Assembly (NCBI RefSeq): GCF_963974515.1 | Contig: NZ_CAXBDD010000058.1 | Location: forward strand, 1 to 24,676 | Reading direction: 5' to 3' | Length of the DNA: 24,676 nt | DNA from: Sunxiuqinia sp963974515 | GTDB taxonomy: Bacteria > Bacteroidota > Bacteroidia > Bacteroidales > Prolixibacteraceae | In this document: piece by piece, positions 9,207 to 16,859 of the stretch | Position numbering within the stretch: position 1 is the first letter of the stretch | How the letters are laid out: each line of letters opens with the position of its first letter | The notes under the pieces: generated by a model | Database searches by the model: none | What the model saw: only the letters and a program-made list of their open reading frames with translations | What the model was told of the DNA's origin: nothing | Position numbers and translations under genes: made by a program

Positions 9207-9917
9207 ATGGAACTCATCAATTACACCCGGTTAACGCCCACGCTTGGAGGAAGCTTCAGCAATGGTTGGCAAGTCATGAAAAGCTATTTTTTGTACTTGC
9301 TTTTGGTCGTTATTGTTATTGGTATGGTTAATGGACCGGCTGGCTTTAAAATTAACGCCGACTCCGGAGACTTTGGATTCATTCACGGAATCCCGCTCAA
9401 ACCCGACAATCTGTTTGTCACGATTGGCGTCGTCTTTCTCGTCCTATTCGGATTCGCGTATTACTTCCTTTTGGTTCCGGTTTTTAATTACAGTGCGAAA
9501 TTAGTCTACCTGGATGCCGTGAGAGAAAAAGAAATTGAGCTTCAGCAATTAATTGCAGGTTTCAATAATTACCTGAATGTCATTCTGGCGAATCTATTGA
9601 AGAGTGCTTTGGTCGTCATGGGTTTTCTATTTTTCATTATTCCCGGAATTATCATCTTCTGCCGGCTGGCTTTTGTATCCTACTTGGTGATGGATAAGAA
9701 TTTGGATCCACTCCAGGCCATTGAACAAAGTTGGAAACTGACGCGTGGCATAGGCTGGACGATCTTTGGAATGACGATTCTTTCGGTTTTTATTTTCATT
9801 TTTGGTTTGATGTTGTTGATTATTGGCGTGTTCCCTGCTTTAGTCTGGATCAATTCGTCCTTTGCCTCCATTTACCAGGCGGCTTTGAATCGACAGGAAG
9901 GCTTGGTTGAATACTAA
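9207..9917 (+). CDS. Multi-pass membrane protein, DUF975/GPDPase-membrane-domain-like
   Basis: A 236-residue integral membrane protein with at least four long hydrophobic segments (about residues 26-45, 70-95, 128-158 and 183-215). The stretch after the third segment, on the pattern PGIIIFCRLAFVSYLVMD followed by DPLQAIEQSWKLTRG, is the signature shared by DUF975, YciC-like and glycerophosphodiesterase membrane-domain proteins, in which a short amphipathic helix with S-W/S-x-x-L-T/M-R-G follows a P-G-I turn. No catalytic domain is attached, so it is not an enzyme on this evidence. It is divergent from the membrane LuxR-type regulator, which may control it. The start ATG at 9207 is preceded by a -7 box. 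Function unknown. Confidence 0.85.
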   Translation: MELINYTRLTPTLGGSFSNGWQVMKSYFLYLLLVVIVIGMVNGPAGFKINADSGDFGFIHGIPLKPDNLFVTIGVVFLVLFGFAYYFLLVPVFNYSAKLVYLDAVREKEIELQQLIAGFNNYLNVILANLLKSALVVMGFLFFIIPGIIIFCRLAFVSYLVMDKNLDPLQAIEQSWKLTRGIGWTIFGMTILSVFIFIFGLMLLIIGVFPALVWINSSFASIYQAALNRQEGLVEY

Positions 9918-9939
9918 AAAAAAGGCGTCGAACAGCGCC
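9916..9939 (-). terminator. Possible weak minus-strand terminator
   Basis: On the minus strand GGCG, an 8-nt loop and CGCC are followed by eight T residues, ending within the stop region of the 9207 gene. The stem is only four base pairs, so it is weak. It would terminate leftward transcription coming from the repeat region. Confidence 0.25.
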
Positions 9940-10009
9940 AGAATGACCTATAGCACCAGGTTGAAGGCAGCCAACGAGTGCTGATTAGCGTGGGGCGAGC
10001 CAAAACAGC

Positions 10010-10135
10010 CAGCTATTGACGGAGAATTGGCAGCTATCAACCAGAAATGTATGGCTATTGAGCGGAAATGATTAGCTAACAAAGGGAAATGTTTAGCTAT
10101 TGGGGAGGAATGAGTGGCTGTCAGCCAAAAATGAG
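10010..10135 (+). repeat. Degenerate 21-bp tandem repeat, six units
   Basis: Six consecutive 21-nt units can be laid out from 10010 without gaps. Each begins with a variant of (C/T)(A/G)GCTAT and, from the second unit on, carries a purine-rich GGAAATG-like core near its end. Units differ from each other at many positions but keep the phase exactly. A poorer partial unit may precede it. A period of 21 gives a 7-residue repeat in any open frame; on the minus strand this yields units such as HFWLTAT, HFPLLAN and HFRSIAI inside a 71-codon frame (10163 to 9948). The plus-strand frames contain stops. It fills part of the 487-nt gap 9918-10404, the rest of which (10136-10404) shows only a short CCGCT/AGCGG inverted repeat at 10217-10227 and nothing gene-like. 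Confidence 0.8.
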
Positions 10136-10404
10136 TGAGAGTAAGCATCACCAGTTCAGTCATAGGCCGAAAATGAACGAAAGCCTGCCGGTTGCTGACA
10201 AACGGTGAACTGCTATCCGCTCAGCGGTTTGCGAAAGCATGTGCTTAAAGTCGCTGAGCCGGGGAGAAGTTCAGGGCTTTTTCTATCTTTATTCGTTCAA
10301 AAACGTGGGAGCTTGGCCTGCGGAATAAACTTGATGATCTTTTGCTGTTCATTGCGTTGCTATTGGCTAGTCAAGCATCTTTCTGATTCAATATTTTTCA
10401 AATT

Positions 10405-13314
10405 ATGAAGCAAAATCGTAGGATGAAGTACACCTGTATTCTTCTTTTTGTATTGGCATCAATTGCCCCATTGGCGGGCTATTCGCAATATTTTTCGACA
10501 GGGCAGGAGCCGGCAAAAATCAAGTGGCGCCAAATCAATACCGAAAATTTTCAATTGATTTATCCGCAGGATTACGAAGAAAAAGCCAGGCAGGTCGCGT
10601 CCATTTTCGAGAAGGTTTATGCCCTGGGCCATCAAACACTCGGGCACGCGCCCCGAAAAATATCGGTCATCCTGCATACCCATACCGTCAAATCAAACGG
10701 GCTGGTTGCCTGGTCGCCCAAGCGGGTTGAGCTGTTTACCACACCGCACCAGGAAATTTATGCGCAAGATTGGATCGAGCAACTAGCCATTCACGAATTT
10801 CGACATGTGGTTCAAATGGATAAAATCCAACAGGAATTGCCGCGCATTTTGCCCATCCTTTTTGGCGAGCAGGCTGCTGCGGTTACGGTTGGTGCGTATT
10901 TGCCCTTTTGGTTTATTGAAGGGGATGCGGTGGTGACAGAAACGGCGTTGTCCCATGCGGGCCGGGGCCGATTGCCTTCGTTTTTAATGGAAAACAAAGC
11001 CCAAGCCGTTGAAAAGGGTCTGTATTCATTCAATAAAGCTTCGCTGGGATCGTACAGGGATTTTGTGCCCAACCGCTATAAGTTTGGCTATTGGATGGTG
11101 GGTGGCGCTCGCCGGAATTACGGATCGAACATCTGGTCAAAAGTGTTGGACGAAATTGCTCAGAATCCCCTGTCCATCAGTCCGGTAAACCGCGTTTTAA
11201 AGCGTGAAACCGGCCTCCGGCAGAAGGAATTGTATGAAAAGCTCTTTGCAGAATACCGGCAGCAATGGACGGACGAGGTGAGCCAGCTTGATTTGACTCC
11301 GATTTCAACGCTCACACAGCGGCCTAAATTTCAGACCAACTATACGCAAAGCCATGCATTAAACGATTCGACAGTTGTTGTTTTAAAACAAAGCCGTTCG
11401 GACCTGAGCCGGATTGTGAAAATTACGCCAACCGGAGAGGAAACCGTTTTCACACCTGGGAATATTTTTCAGGAGTCGTTTTCCGGTGAAAAAAATATGC
11501 TGATCTGGTCGGAGCGAAGACCCGATCTACGTTGGACGCACGCCGACCGCTCGGTGATTGTTGTTTATAATTTGGCAAACCGGGCAAAGCAGGAATTCCG
11601 GTATGAAAACAAATTGTTTAGCCCGACAATTTCCCCGAAGCAGCTACGTTTCGCTGCGGTTGAAGTGGACAAAACAAACCGCTATTTCCTCTCGGTTTTC
11701 GACCTGACCAGTGGCCAACGATTGCAACAACTGGCATTCCCGGGCAATCCGTTCCTGCTCACACCCAGCTGGGACGACAAGGAAGAAACGCTTTACTTTG
11801 TCGCTTTGTCATCTAAAGGAAAAGCGTTGGCATCGGTCAATCTTTCCGATGAAAAGCTGAATACCTTGATCGAGCCCGGCTTCCACGAAATCAGGAATCC
11901 TGAGTTTGCCGACGGGGTAGTCTATTTTACAGGTTCATTCACCGGAATCGACAATATTTATGCTTATCATTTAGCTGGCGGAAATACCGAACAGCTAAGT
12001 TCCGTGTCATTTGGAGCCGACTATCCGGCCATTTTCAACGGGAAAATTTTATTGAGCAACTACACAAGCGATGGCTACCAGTTGGCTAGCCTGAACCGAA
12101 GTGAGACCATTCGAACATCGTTGGAGGAAATTTCTCATAAACAATACGAACTGGCAGAGGTATTGGCCCGGCAGGAAGGACAGGTCGTAGCCTTCGAAGA
12201 CCCGAAGCCGGAAATCGAGTCGAAACCTTACCGTAAGCTGGCGCATATTTTCAACTTTCACAGTTGGGCTCCGGTTTATGTTGACGTAGATGATTCTGAC
12301 ATTCAACCGGGTGTATCGCTTTTTTCGCAAAATAAACTGGGCACAGCCGAAACCCGTGTTGGATACGAATACAATTGGGAAGAAGAATCCGGAAAGTATA
12401 TTCTCGCTTTCAACTATTCCGGATTGTTTCCGGTATTCGATGCCGAATTTAACTATGGCACACGAAACAGTGATTATAATGTCATCAGGCAAGTTTCCGT
12501 GCCAACTCAGACTGGCTTTGCGACTGTTAATGATACGGTCCGACAAAATATTGAATGGAACGAATTCAGTTTTGAAGGCGGAATTTCTTTGCCTTTGGTG
12601 TTTAGCCAAGGAAAATACACCCAGCTCGTGCGTCCTGAGCTGGAGTATTCGTACCAAAACGTGTCGCACACCAGCTCAACCCCACAGGAATTTTATCAAG
12701 GTTATTATCACGCGCTTACCTATAGGTTGTTTTTACAAAATTCGCTGGGCCGGTCCGAGCTGGATCTTCAATCGCGCTGGGCACAAGCCATTGAATTGAT
12801 TTATCGCGATGGATTAACTGGAGGAAGCGATATTGGTCGTATTGCAGCAGCTCAAGGTTATTTATTCTTTCCGGGTCTCTTTAATAACCACGGCATCAAA
12901 ATTTTTAACGGCTATCAGAATAAAAAATCAGGGTCATCCTTTGGAAATGCCGTGCGGGTTCCAAGAGGTTATCACAGTTTTCAGAACAACGAACTCTACA
13001 CGTTGGGTGCTGATTATGTGATGCCGCTGCTTTATCCTGATTTTAGTCTTGGTCGATTGATTTATCTGAAGCGGATCCGATCCTCTTTTTTCTATGATTA
13101 TGGGCAGGCCAACGGAAATGTCTATTCCAGCGATGGTGAAATTGCCGGAAAATTTACGGCAAAGATGCAGTCGCTTGGGGTTGAACTAATGGCCGACGGG
13201 CATTTCTTGCGCTTGGTGACGCCGGTATCGCTTGGCCTTCGCGGAGCCTATATTCCGGACACACAAAATTTTCACCTACAAGTGCTGTTCTCGGTGAGTT
13301 TTGATTCACTTTGA
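10405..13314 (+). CDS. Secreted HExxH peptidase-like protein with propeller and outer-membrane barrel
   Basis: A 969-residue exported protein. A signal peptide runs to about residue 28, ending AGYSQ, a common Bacteroidota cleavage context. Residues about 30-290 form a peptidase-MA-like (gluzincin) domain: HEFRH gives H130, E131 and H134, and PFWFIEGDA places E172 in the W-x-x-EG-x-A position expected of the third zinc ligand. About 310-590 is a run of beta-rich repeats like a WD40/TolB-type propeller. About 610-969 alternates polar and aromatic residues in the manner of an outer-membrane beta-barrel. A second ATG at residue 7 is an alternative start. It ends tail-to-tail with the metallophosphoesterase gene, overlapping by nine bases. 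Its substrate is unknown; a surface-anchored protease facing the periplasm or outside is inference. Confidence 0.85.
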   Translation: MKQNRRMKYTCILLFVLASIAPLAGYSQYFSTGQEPAKIKWRQINTENFQLIYPQDYEEKARQVASIFEKVYALGHQTLGHAPRKISVILHTHTVKSNGLVAWSPKRVELFTTPHQEIYAQDWIEQLAIHEFRHVVQMDKIQQELPRILPILFGEQAAAVTVGAYLPFWFIEGDAVVTETALSHAGRGRLPSFLMENKAQAVEKGLYSFNKASLGSYRDFVPNRYKFGYWMVGGARRNYGSNIWSKVLDEIAQNPLSISPVNRVLKRETGLRQKELYEKLFAEYRQQWTDEVSQLDLTPISTLTQRPKFQTNYTQSHALNDSTVVVLKQSRSDLSRIVKITPTGEETVFTPGNIFQESFSGEKNMLIWSERRPDLRWTHADRSVIVVYNLANRAKQEFRYENKLFSPTISPKQLRFAAVEVDKTNRYFLSVFDLTSGQRLQQLAFPGNPFLLTPSWDDKEETLYFVALSSKGKALASVNLSDEKLNTLIEPGFHEIRNPEFADGVVYFTGSFTGIDNIYAYHLAGGNTEQLSSVSFGADYPAIFNGKILLSNYTSDGYQLASLNRSETIRTSLEEISHKQYELAEVLARQEGQVVAFEDPKPEIESKPYRKLAHIFNFHSWAPVYVDVDDSDIQPGVSLFSQNKLGTAETRVGYEYNWEEESGKYILAFNYSGLFPVFDAEFNYGTRNSDYNVIRQVSVPTQTGFATVNDTVRQNIEWNEFSFEGGISLPLVFSQGKYTQLVRPELEYSYQNVSHTSSTPQEFYQGYYHALTYRLFLQNSLGRSELDLQSRWAQAIELIYRDGLTGGSDIGRIAAAQGYLFFPGLFNNHGIKIFNGYQNKKSGSSFGNAVRVPRGYHSFQNNELYTLGADYVMPLLYPDFSLGRLIYLKRIRSSFFYDYGQANGNVYSSDGEIAGKFTAKMQSLGVELMADGHFLRLVTPVSLGLRGAYIPDTQNFHLQVLFSVSFDSL

Positions 13315-14508
13315 GCGCAAAGTCAAAACAGTGATTTCTGGATTCATTTCAATACGGCCCAACAGGCCAACACAGCCCAAACCACGGTTGACGTATAAAT
13401 ATTGGTCTTGTTCCTGGTAAAGTCCGCCCCAATATTTCTGCACAAAATACATCGGGCTAAATTCAATGCCTGCAAATTGAACACCCGACTGAGCTGCATG
13501 CGTATGTCCGGAAAGTGCCAATGAAATATCGGTTTTCCCAATCACTTGATCTTCCCAGTGCGCCGGATCATGTGTTAACAAGATTTTAAACGATTCTGTT
13601 TGGGTATTCTCCAGTGCCTGATCCAGATCAGCATATTGCGGAAATGGCCGATGCCCCCAGTTTTCCACACCAATCACTTCAATCACCTGATTGTCCATGG
13701 CGATTTCAGCCGACTCATTCAGTAACAACAGAAAACCAGCTGTTTCAATCTTATTAACCAATGTTTGATGATTGAGCGCTTTCAGTTCCGTATCCTGCCA
13801 GTTGGTATAGTCGCCGTAGTCGTGGTTGCCTAATATGGCAAACTTTCCAAGGCTTGCTTTCATATCCGCTAAAGCCTTTTCAAAACCGATCATTTCCTGG
13901 TAGTAATTGTTAACCATGTCGCCTGTAAACAGGATCAGCTGCGGATTAAAACCGTTTATTTTTTCAGTGGCACGTCGTAAAAATGAAGCGTCTTCGAAAC
14001 TTCCCAAATGAAAATCGGAAATCTGCACCAGAACCATTTTGTCCAGAGACTTGGGTAAATCGTTCAGATAAACATCCTGCTCAACAACGCGTAACGATTT
14101 TCGTCCAAAGGCAATGCCGTAACCAATGTTGATCATCAAGCCAAGACTAAGAATGGAAGCACTCATAAGTAATACTTTTGCGTAGTACTTGGCCCGGAAT
14201 AATCGAAGTAATAAGGAAATGATAAAGGAAACCGATAATAGTAGTTTAGGAATCAGGTTTAGAAACGAAACAGAAATGACAAAATAGAAAAACTGGTAGT
14301 TTGTCGTTTCCCGAATCTTTTCAGGATTAAGAAAGGCAAAAATCAGGATGCCAAACAAAACAGCACTCAAAATCCAATAAGCGATACCTGCCCGTCGCTT
14401 TAATCCTGACTGATCCAGCAAAAGGCGGATGGCAAGAAAAGCAAACAGCTCAACGACAAAAACCAGGGCAAAAAAAATAAACACGCCCGATCCGGGAATT
14501 CCTCTCAT
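13306..14508 (-). CDS. Membrane-anchored metallophosphoesterase
   Basis: A 400-residue protein with four N-terminal hydrophobic segments (roughly residues 8-30, 42-60, 71-101 and 110-134) followed by a calcineurin-like phosphoesterase domain. All five metal-site blocks are present: D165-x-H167 (ISDFHLGS), G196-D197 (FTGDMV), G227-N228-H229-D230, H313 (LTHD), and G334-H335-T336-H337. The membrane-plus-catalytic layout matches the YaeI/YkuE-type family, some members of which act on lipid or UDP-lipid phosphoesters, but the substrate cannot be told from sequence. The ATG at 14508 precedes the first helix directly. It converges on the peptidase-barrel gene with a nine-base overlap. The 5' side faces an 836-nt gene-free region. 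Confidence 0.92.
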   Translation of the reverse strand: MRGIPGSGVFIFFALVFVVELFAFLAIRLLLDQSGLKRRAGIAYWILSAVLFGILIFAFLNPEKIRETTNYQFFYFVISVSFLNLIPKLLLSVSFIISLLLRLFRAKYYAKVLLMSASILSLGLMINIGYGIAFGRKSLRVVEQDVYLNDLPKSLDKMVLVQISDFHLGSFEDASFLRRATEKINGFNPQLILFTGDMVNNYYQEMIGFEKALADMKASLGKFAILGNHDYGDYTNWQDTELKALNHQTLVNKIETAGFLLLLNESAEIAMDNQVIEVIGVENWGHRPFPQYADLDQALENTQTESFKILLTHDPAHWEDQVIGKTDISLALSGHTHAAQSGVQFAGIEFSPMYFVQKYWGGLYQEQDQYLYVNRGLGCVGLLGRIEMNPEITVLTLRSK

Positions 14509-14922
14509 CTGATGTTCTTAAATTTTGTAAGATCAATAAATTCATTTGAAAACTGACGGGAGCGAAATTAAACAAGCTCAGTGAAAAAAGATAGGATCAG
14601 TATAGAATTTTCTCAAAAAAGAAATCGCCGGCCCAAAAAATAGCGAACAAGTGTATGATTACCAAAATTTGATAAAAACAAGTTATTTGGGCTTAGTTGA
14701 GTGGGTAGCGAGCAAAGGTTTCATCGCAATTGATTCGTTCATTAACAGTTAATTGAGAATATGGGCCTATGCGTTTAAACGCCTGAGAATTGAATATTTG
14801 ATTTTTGTCGACCAGTTACCGGTAAATAATGACGGCAAATGAAATTTGCATCCATAAGAATGAAAAAAACAGAGTTCTCATCTGAAATTCTCAGTTGTAA
14901 CTTTTGAAATCTGATGATATGA

Positions 14923-14930
14923 CAAATGTA
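14923..14930 (-). promoter_or_regulatory. Putative -7 box toward the metallophosphoesterase
   Basis: Minus-strand TACATTTG is an exact TAnnTTTG match within the left arm of an 11-bp inverted repeat. The leader to the ATG at 14508 would be about 410 nt, which is long, so assignment to that gene is tentative. Confidence 0.25.
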
Positions 14931-14997
14931 AATTACTGATTTGAATGATTAAGTTACAAAACAAAACTACCTGATAAGAGATGTTTACGTCTTGTTG

Positions 14998-15005
14998 TAC
15001 ATTTG
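14998..15005 (+). promoter_or_regulatory. Putative outward-facing -7 box
   Basis: Plus-strand TACATTTG is the mirror of the box at 14923-14930 and lies in the right arm of the same inverted repeat. It points at the XRE gene 340 nt away, which has a closer promoter candidate; it might instead drive an untranslated RNA. Confidence 0.25.
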
Positions 15006-15316
15006 TCAATCAAAGGGTGGGGGAGTCGACTAAATAGTCTAACTGGATATTTATTTATATATTTAATTGAAAGTCAGTTGGTTAATTGATGTGACTTAAA
15101 GTGAGTTCTTAGGAGTGTGGTAAACAAGCGGTCAATCGCTTAAAAAAGAAATAACATGAGAGCATTTAAATGATTTCCTGTGAGACGTTTACAAAGATAA
15201 CCTAAACTAATATATTAAGATGCTTTGAGGATTTTTCAATCATGCAGTAAAAAATGATTTACAAATGATAATCAAAGAATTTTTAGTTTTTACTTTATTA
15301 TCTAGATCGAATGGAT

Positions 15317-15335
15317 TAGTTTTGTGAAAACACAA
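15317..15335 (+). promoter_or_regulatory. Promoter and putative operator of the XRE gene
   Basis: TAGTTTTG at 15317-15324 is an exact TAnnTTTG -7 box, with a TTTA 19 nt upstream as a weak -33 candidate. A perfect inverted repeat TTGTG-AAAA-CACAA (15322-15335) overlaps the end of this box and the expected transcription start. The ATG follows at 15345, so the leader would be only about 14 nt. A dyad over the start site just before a helix-turn-helix gene suggests autorepression; that is inference. Confidence 0.5.
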
Positions 15336-15344
15336 TTCTCATAA

Positions 15345-15779
15345 ATGAATAGCAGAATAAAGCGTTTTATGGATTACAAAAGCATCAGCTCATCGGAACT
15401 TGCTGATACCATTGGAGTGCAACGGTCTAATGTTACACATGTGCTTCACGGACGTAATAAACCAAGTTTTCAGTTTATCGCTAAGCTATTGGAAACTTAT
15501 CCTGAAATCAATGCCAAATGGTTGATTATGGGCGATGGGAACATGCTGGAACATGGACAGATTGATCAGCAACAACTATTTCCAGAGGATGCAAAGCAGG
15601 ATACCCCTAACCGGCCTGAGTTGAAAACTACACTCGAGACTACTGAAGTGACTACGCCCCAAATGTCTATTCAAAACACTGAAAAAGAGAATACTAAAGC
15701 GCCAAAAACCAAGGAAATTGAAAGAATAGTAGTCTTTTATACCGACCAAACTTTTAAAGAATACGGTCCGTCAAAATAA
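15345..15779 (+). CDS. XRE-family transcriptional regulator
   Basis: A 144-residue protein. Residues about 4-60 form a Cro/CI-type helix-turn-helix (ELADTIGVQRSNVTHVLHGRNKPS, split here only by family helices 2 and 3) followed by the EINAKWLIMGDGNM stretch usual in Bacteroidota members. A low-complexity, threonine- and glutamate-rich linker covers about 70-122, and the tail has an ERIVVFYTDQTFKEY motif, which I recall as recurrent in regulators of this group. It is probably a cytosolic DNA-binding repressor or activator. The gene stands alone, bounded upstream by the long gene-free region and downstream by a small ORF and pyrKD. No toxin partner or phage gene is adjacent. The ATG start is set by the nearby promoter and the HTH beginning at once. 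Confidence 0.92.
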   Translation: MNSRIKRFMDYKSISSSELADTIGVQRSNVTHVLHGRNKPSFQFIAKLLETYPEINAKWLIMGDGNMLEHGQIDQQQLFPEDAKQDTPNRPELKTTLETTEVTTPQMSIQNTEKENTKAPKTKEIERIVVFYTDQTFKEYGPSK

Positions 15780-15790
15780 ATTTTTCTGGT

Positions 15791-15798
15791 TATCTTTG
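15791..15798 (+). promoter_or_regulatory. Putative -7 box upstream of the small ORF and pyrKD
   Basis: TATCTTTG is the most typical form of the Bacteroidota -7 box. It begins 11 nt after the XRE stop and would start a transcript of the 58-residue ORF, pyrK and pyrD with a leader of about 90 nt. No -33 TTG is obvious. Confidence 0.45.
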
Positions 15799-15896
15799 CC
15801 GGCATATGTCGTATTTGTAATATGATGTATATTGAGTATATTGATTAAGTGTCTTTTGAATGAAACCGAGCAGGTATCATCAACGCTCAATAGCAG

Positions 15897-16073
15897 ATGA
15901 TTAAAGTGCGAGTTCCAGGTGATACCATAGGAAGCAAACAATTTAATCATATGAAACGAGCCATCGAAACCGCTGTTTACGCCCAAGGGAATGTTTATTG
16001 GCGAGTTCCATACGTCGATGTTCTCCAAAAAAGTAATGAAGCCTGGTATGAGAGTTATACACAGTTAATTTGA
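15897..16073 (+). CDS. Small ORF of unknown function upstream of pyrK
   Basis: A 58-codon frame starting MIKVRVPGDTIGS and ending WYESYTQLI, bounded by an in-frame TAG directly before the ATG. Its composition (balanced charges, an AIETAVYAQGNVYWRVPY core with aromatic residues) looks like a folded protein rather than random translation, and it stops 12 nt before the pyrK start, as expected of an operon member. There is no signal peptide or cysteine. A minus-strand frame of 85 codons covers the same DNA (16028 to 15771) but looks less protein-like and overlaps the end of the XRE gene. I do not recognise the family; function unknown. Confidence 0.5.
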   Translation: MIKVRVPGDTIGSKQFNHMKRAIETAVYAQGNVYWRVPYVDVLQKSNEAWYESYTQLI

Positions 16074-16085
16074 AACGATAAACAT

Positions 16086-16859
16086 ATGAAAAAGAAGGTT
16101 GAAGAACTACTTCTGATTGAGAACATCCAATTAAATCACGATAATTTCAAGCTTGTTCTTCAGGCTCCTGCAGAATTGCCCCAAATGTTTCCCGGACAAT
16201 TTGTGAATGTGGAAATAAAGAAAGCTACAGAAATCTTTTTAAGGCGTCCATTTTCGATCCTGGATGTGGACTACGAAAACAATACCTTTTCGTTGTTGGT
16301 GAAAATACTGGGGCGAGGTTCGAAAGTATTAACGACTTATCAGCCCGGAGAAAAGATTAGTGTAATTTTTCCACTGGGTAGTCGTTTTACTTTTCCGGAG
16401 GAAAACGATAAAGTGCTGCTGGTTGGAGGTGGTAGCGGAGTGGCACCAATGCTTTTTTTAGCCAAAATCTGTGGATTAAAACCAGAAAAGGTTCATGTGA
16501 TTATTGGAGCCCGAAGCATAAAAGATCATATTGATGTTACATCATACAAGGAGCATGGAAATTATTATTTCACCACAGAGGATGGCAGTTTGGGTGAGAA
16601 AGGGTTTGTCACTCATCATCCTGTTTTTAGCAGGCAATTGAGTTCATTTGATAAAGTCTACACTTGTGGACCGGATCTAATGATGAAAGCTGTAGCGAAA
16701 GCAGCGGCTGAAAATAACATCTTCTGTGAAGCATCGCTTGAAAACATGATGGCTTGCGGATTTGGTGTTTGTCTCTGCTGCGTTGAAAAAACAATTGAGG
16801 GAAATCAATGTGTTTGTACTGATGGGCCGGTATTTAATATTAATAAGCTGACATGGTAG
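16086..16859 (+). CDS. pyrK: Dihydroorotate dehydrogenase electron-transfer subunit
   Basis: FAD- and 2Fe-2S-containing subunit that passes electrons from the PyrD flavin to NAD+ in class 1B dihydroorotate dehydrogenase (pyrimidine synthesis, cytosol). The 257-residue protein has the FAD-binding RRPFSI motif near residue 55, the nucleotide-binding VLLVGGGSGVAPM stretch, and an iron-sulfur cluster motif C224-x4-C229-x2-C232-x11-C244, which has exactly the PyrK spacing. Its stop overlaps the pyrD start by seven bases, so translation is probably coupled. A small ORF lies 12 nt upstream. The ATG at 16086 gives a normal N-terminus. Confidence 0.97.
   Translation: MKKKVEELLLIENIQLNHDNFKLVLQAPAELPQMFPGQFVNVEIKKATEIFLRRPFSILDVDYENNTFSLLVKILGRGSKVLTTYQPGEKISVIFPLGSRFTFPEENDKVLLVGGGSGVAPMLFLAKICGLKPEKVHVIIGARSIKDHIDVTSYKEHGNYYFTTEDGSLGEKGFVTHHPVFSRQLSSFDKVYTCGPDLMMKAVAKAAAENNIFCEASLENMMACGFGVCLCCVEKTIEGNQCVCTDGPVFNINKLTW

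Larger units (their letters stand above)
14509..15344. other. Gene-free AT-rich region with clustered inverted repeats
   Basis: No credible ORF is present on either strand across 836 nt. It holds several short perfect inverted repeats: GCGTTTAAACGC (14771-14782), TTACCGGTAA (14816-14825), GCAAAT-GAA-ATTTGC (14835-14849), TTGTAACTT/AAGTTACAA (14895-14903 with 14951-14959), TGACAAATGTA/TACATTTGTCA (14920-14930 with 14998-15008), GACTA-AA-TAGTC (15028-15039) and AAGCG/CGCTT (15126-15141). The fourth and fifth pairs are interleaved. The fifth contains a TAnnTTTG box on each strand, facing outward. It separates the divergent metallophosphoesterase and XRE genes. It could be a long regulatory region or hold a small RNA. 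Confidence 0.55.

Noticed and set aside
10010..10135. CRISPR array
   Set aside because: Units are contiguous 21-mers with no alternating conserved repeat and unique spacer, and no cas genes are near.
9948..10163. Minus-strand 71-codon frame across the 21-bp repeats as a gene
   Set aside because: The open frame follows from the repeat period being a multiple of three; composition is repetitive and no homology is recognisable. Kept as a question in the findings, not called as CDS.
10205..10408. Plus-strand 67-codon frame before the peptidase gene
   Set aside because: No domain or signal sequence, overlaps the start of the real gene, and the composition looks random.
15126..15141. AAGCG/CGCTT hairpin as terminator
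   Set aside because: It is followed by A residues on the plus strand and has no T run on the minus strand either.
15771..16028. Minus-strand 85-codon frame between XRE and pyrK
   Set aside because: It overlaps the XRE stop and the more protein-like plus-strand ORF, and has no promoter or recognisable motif.
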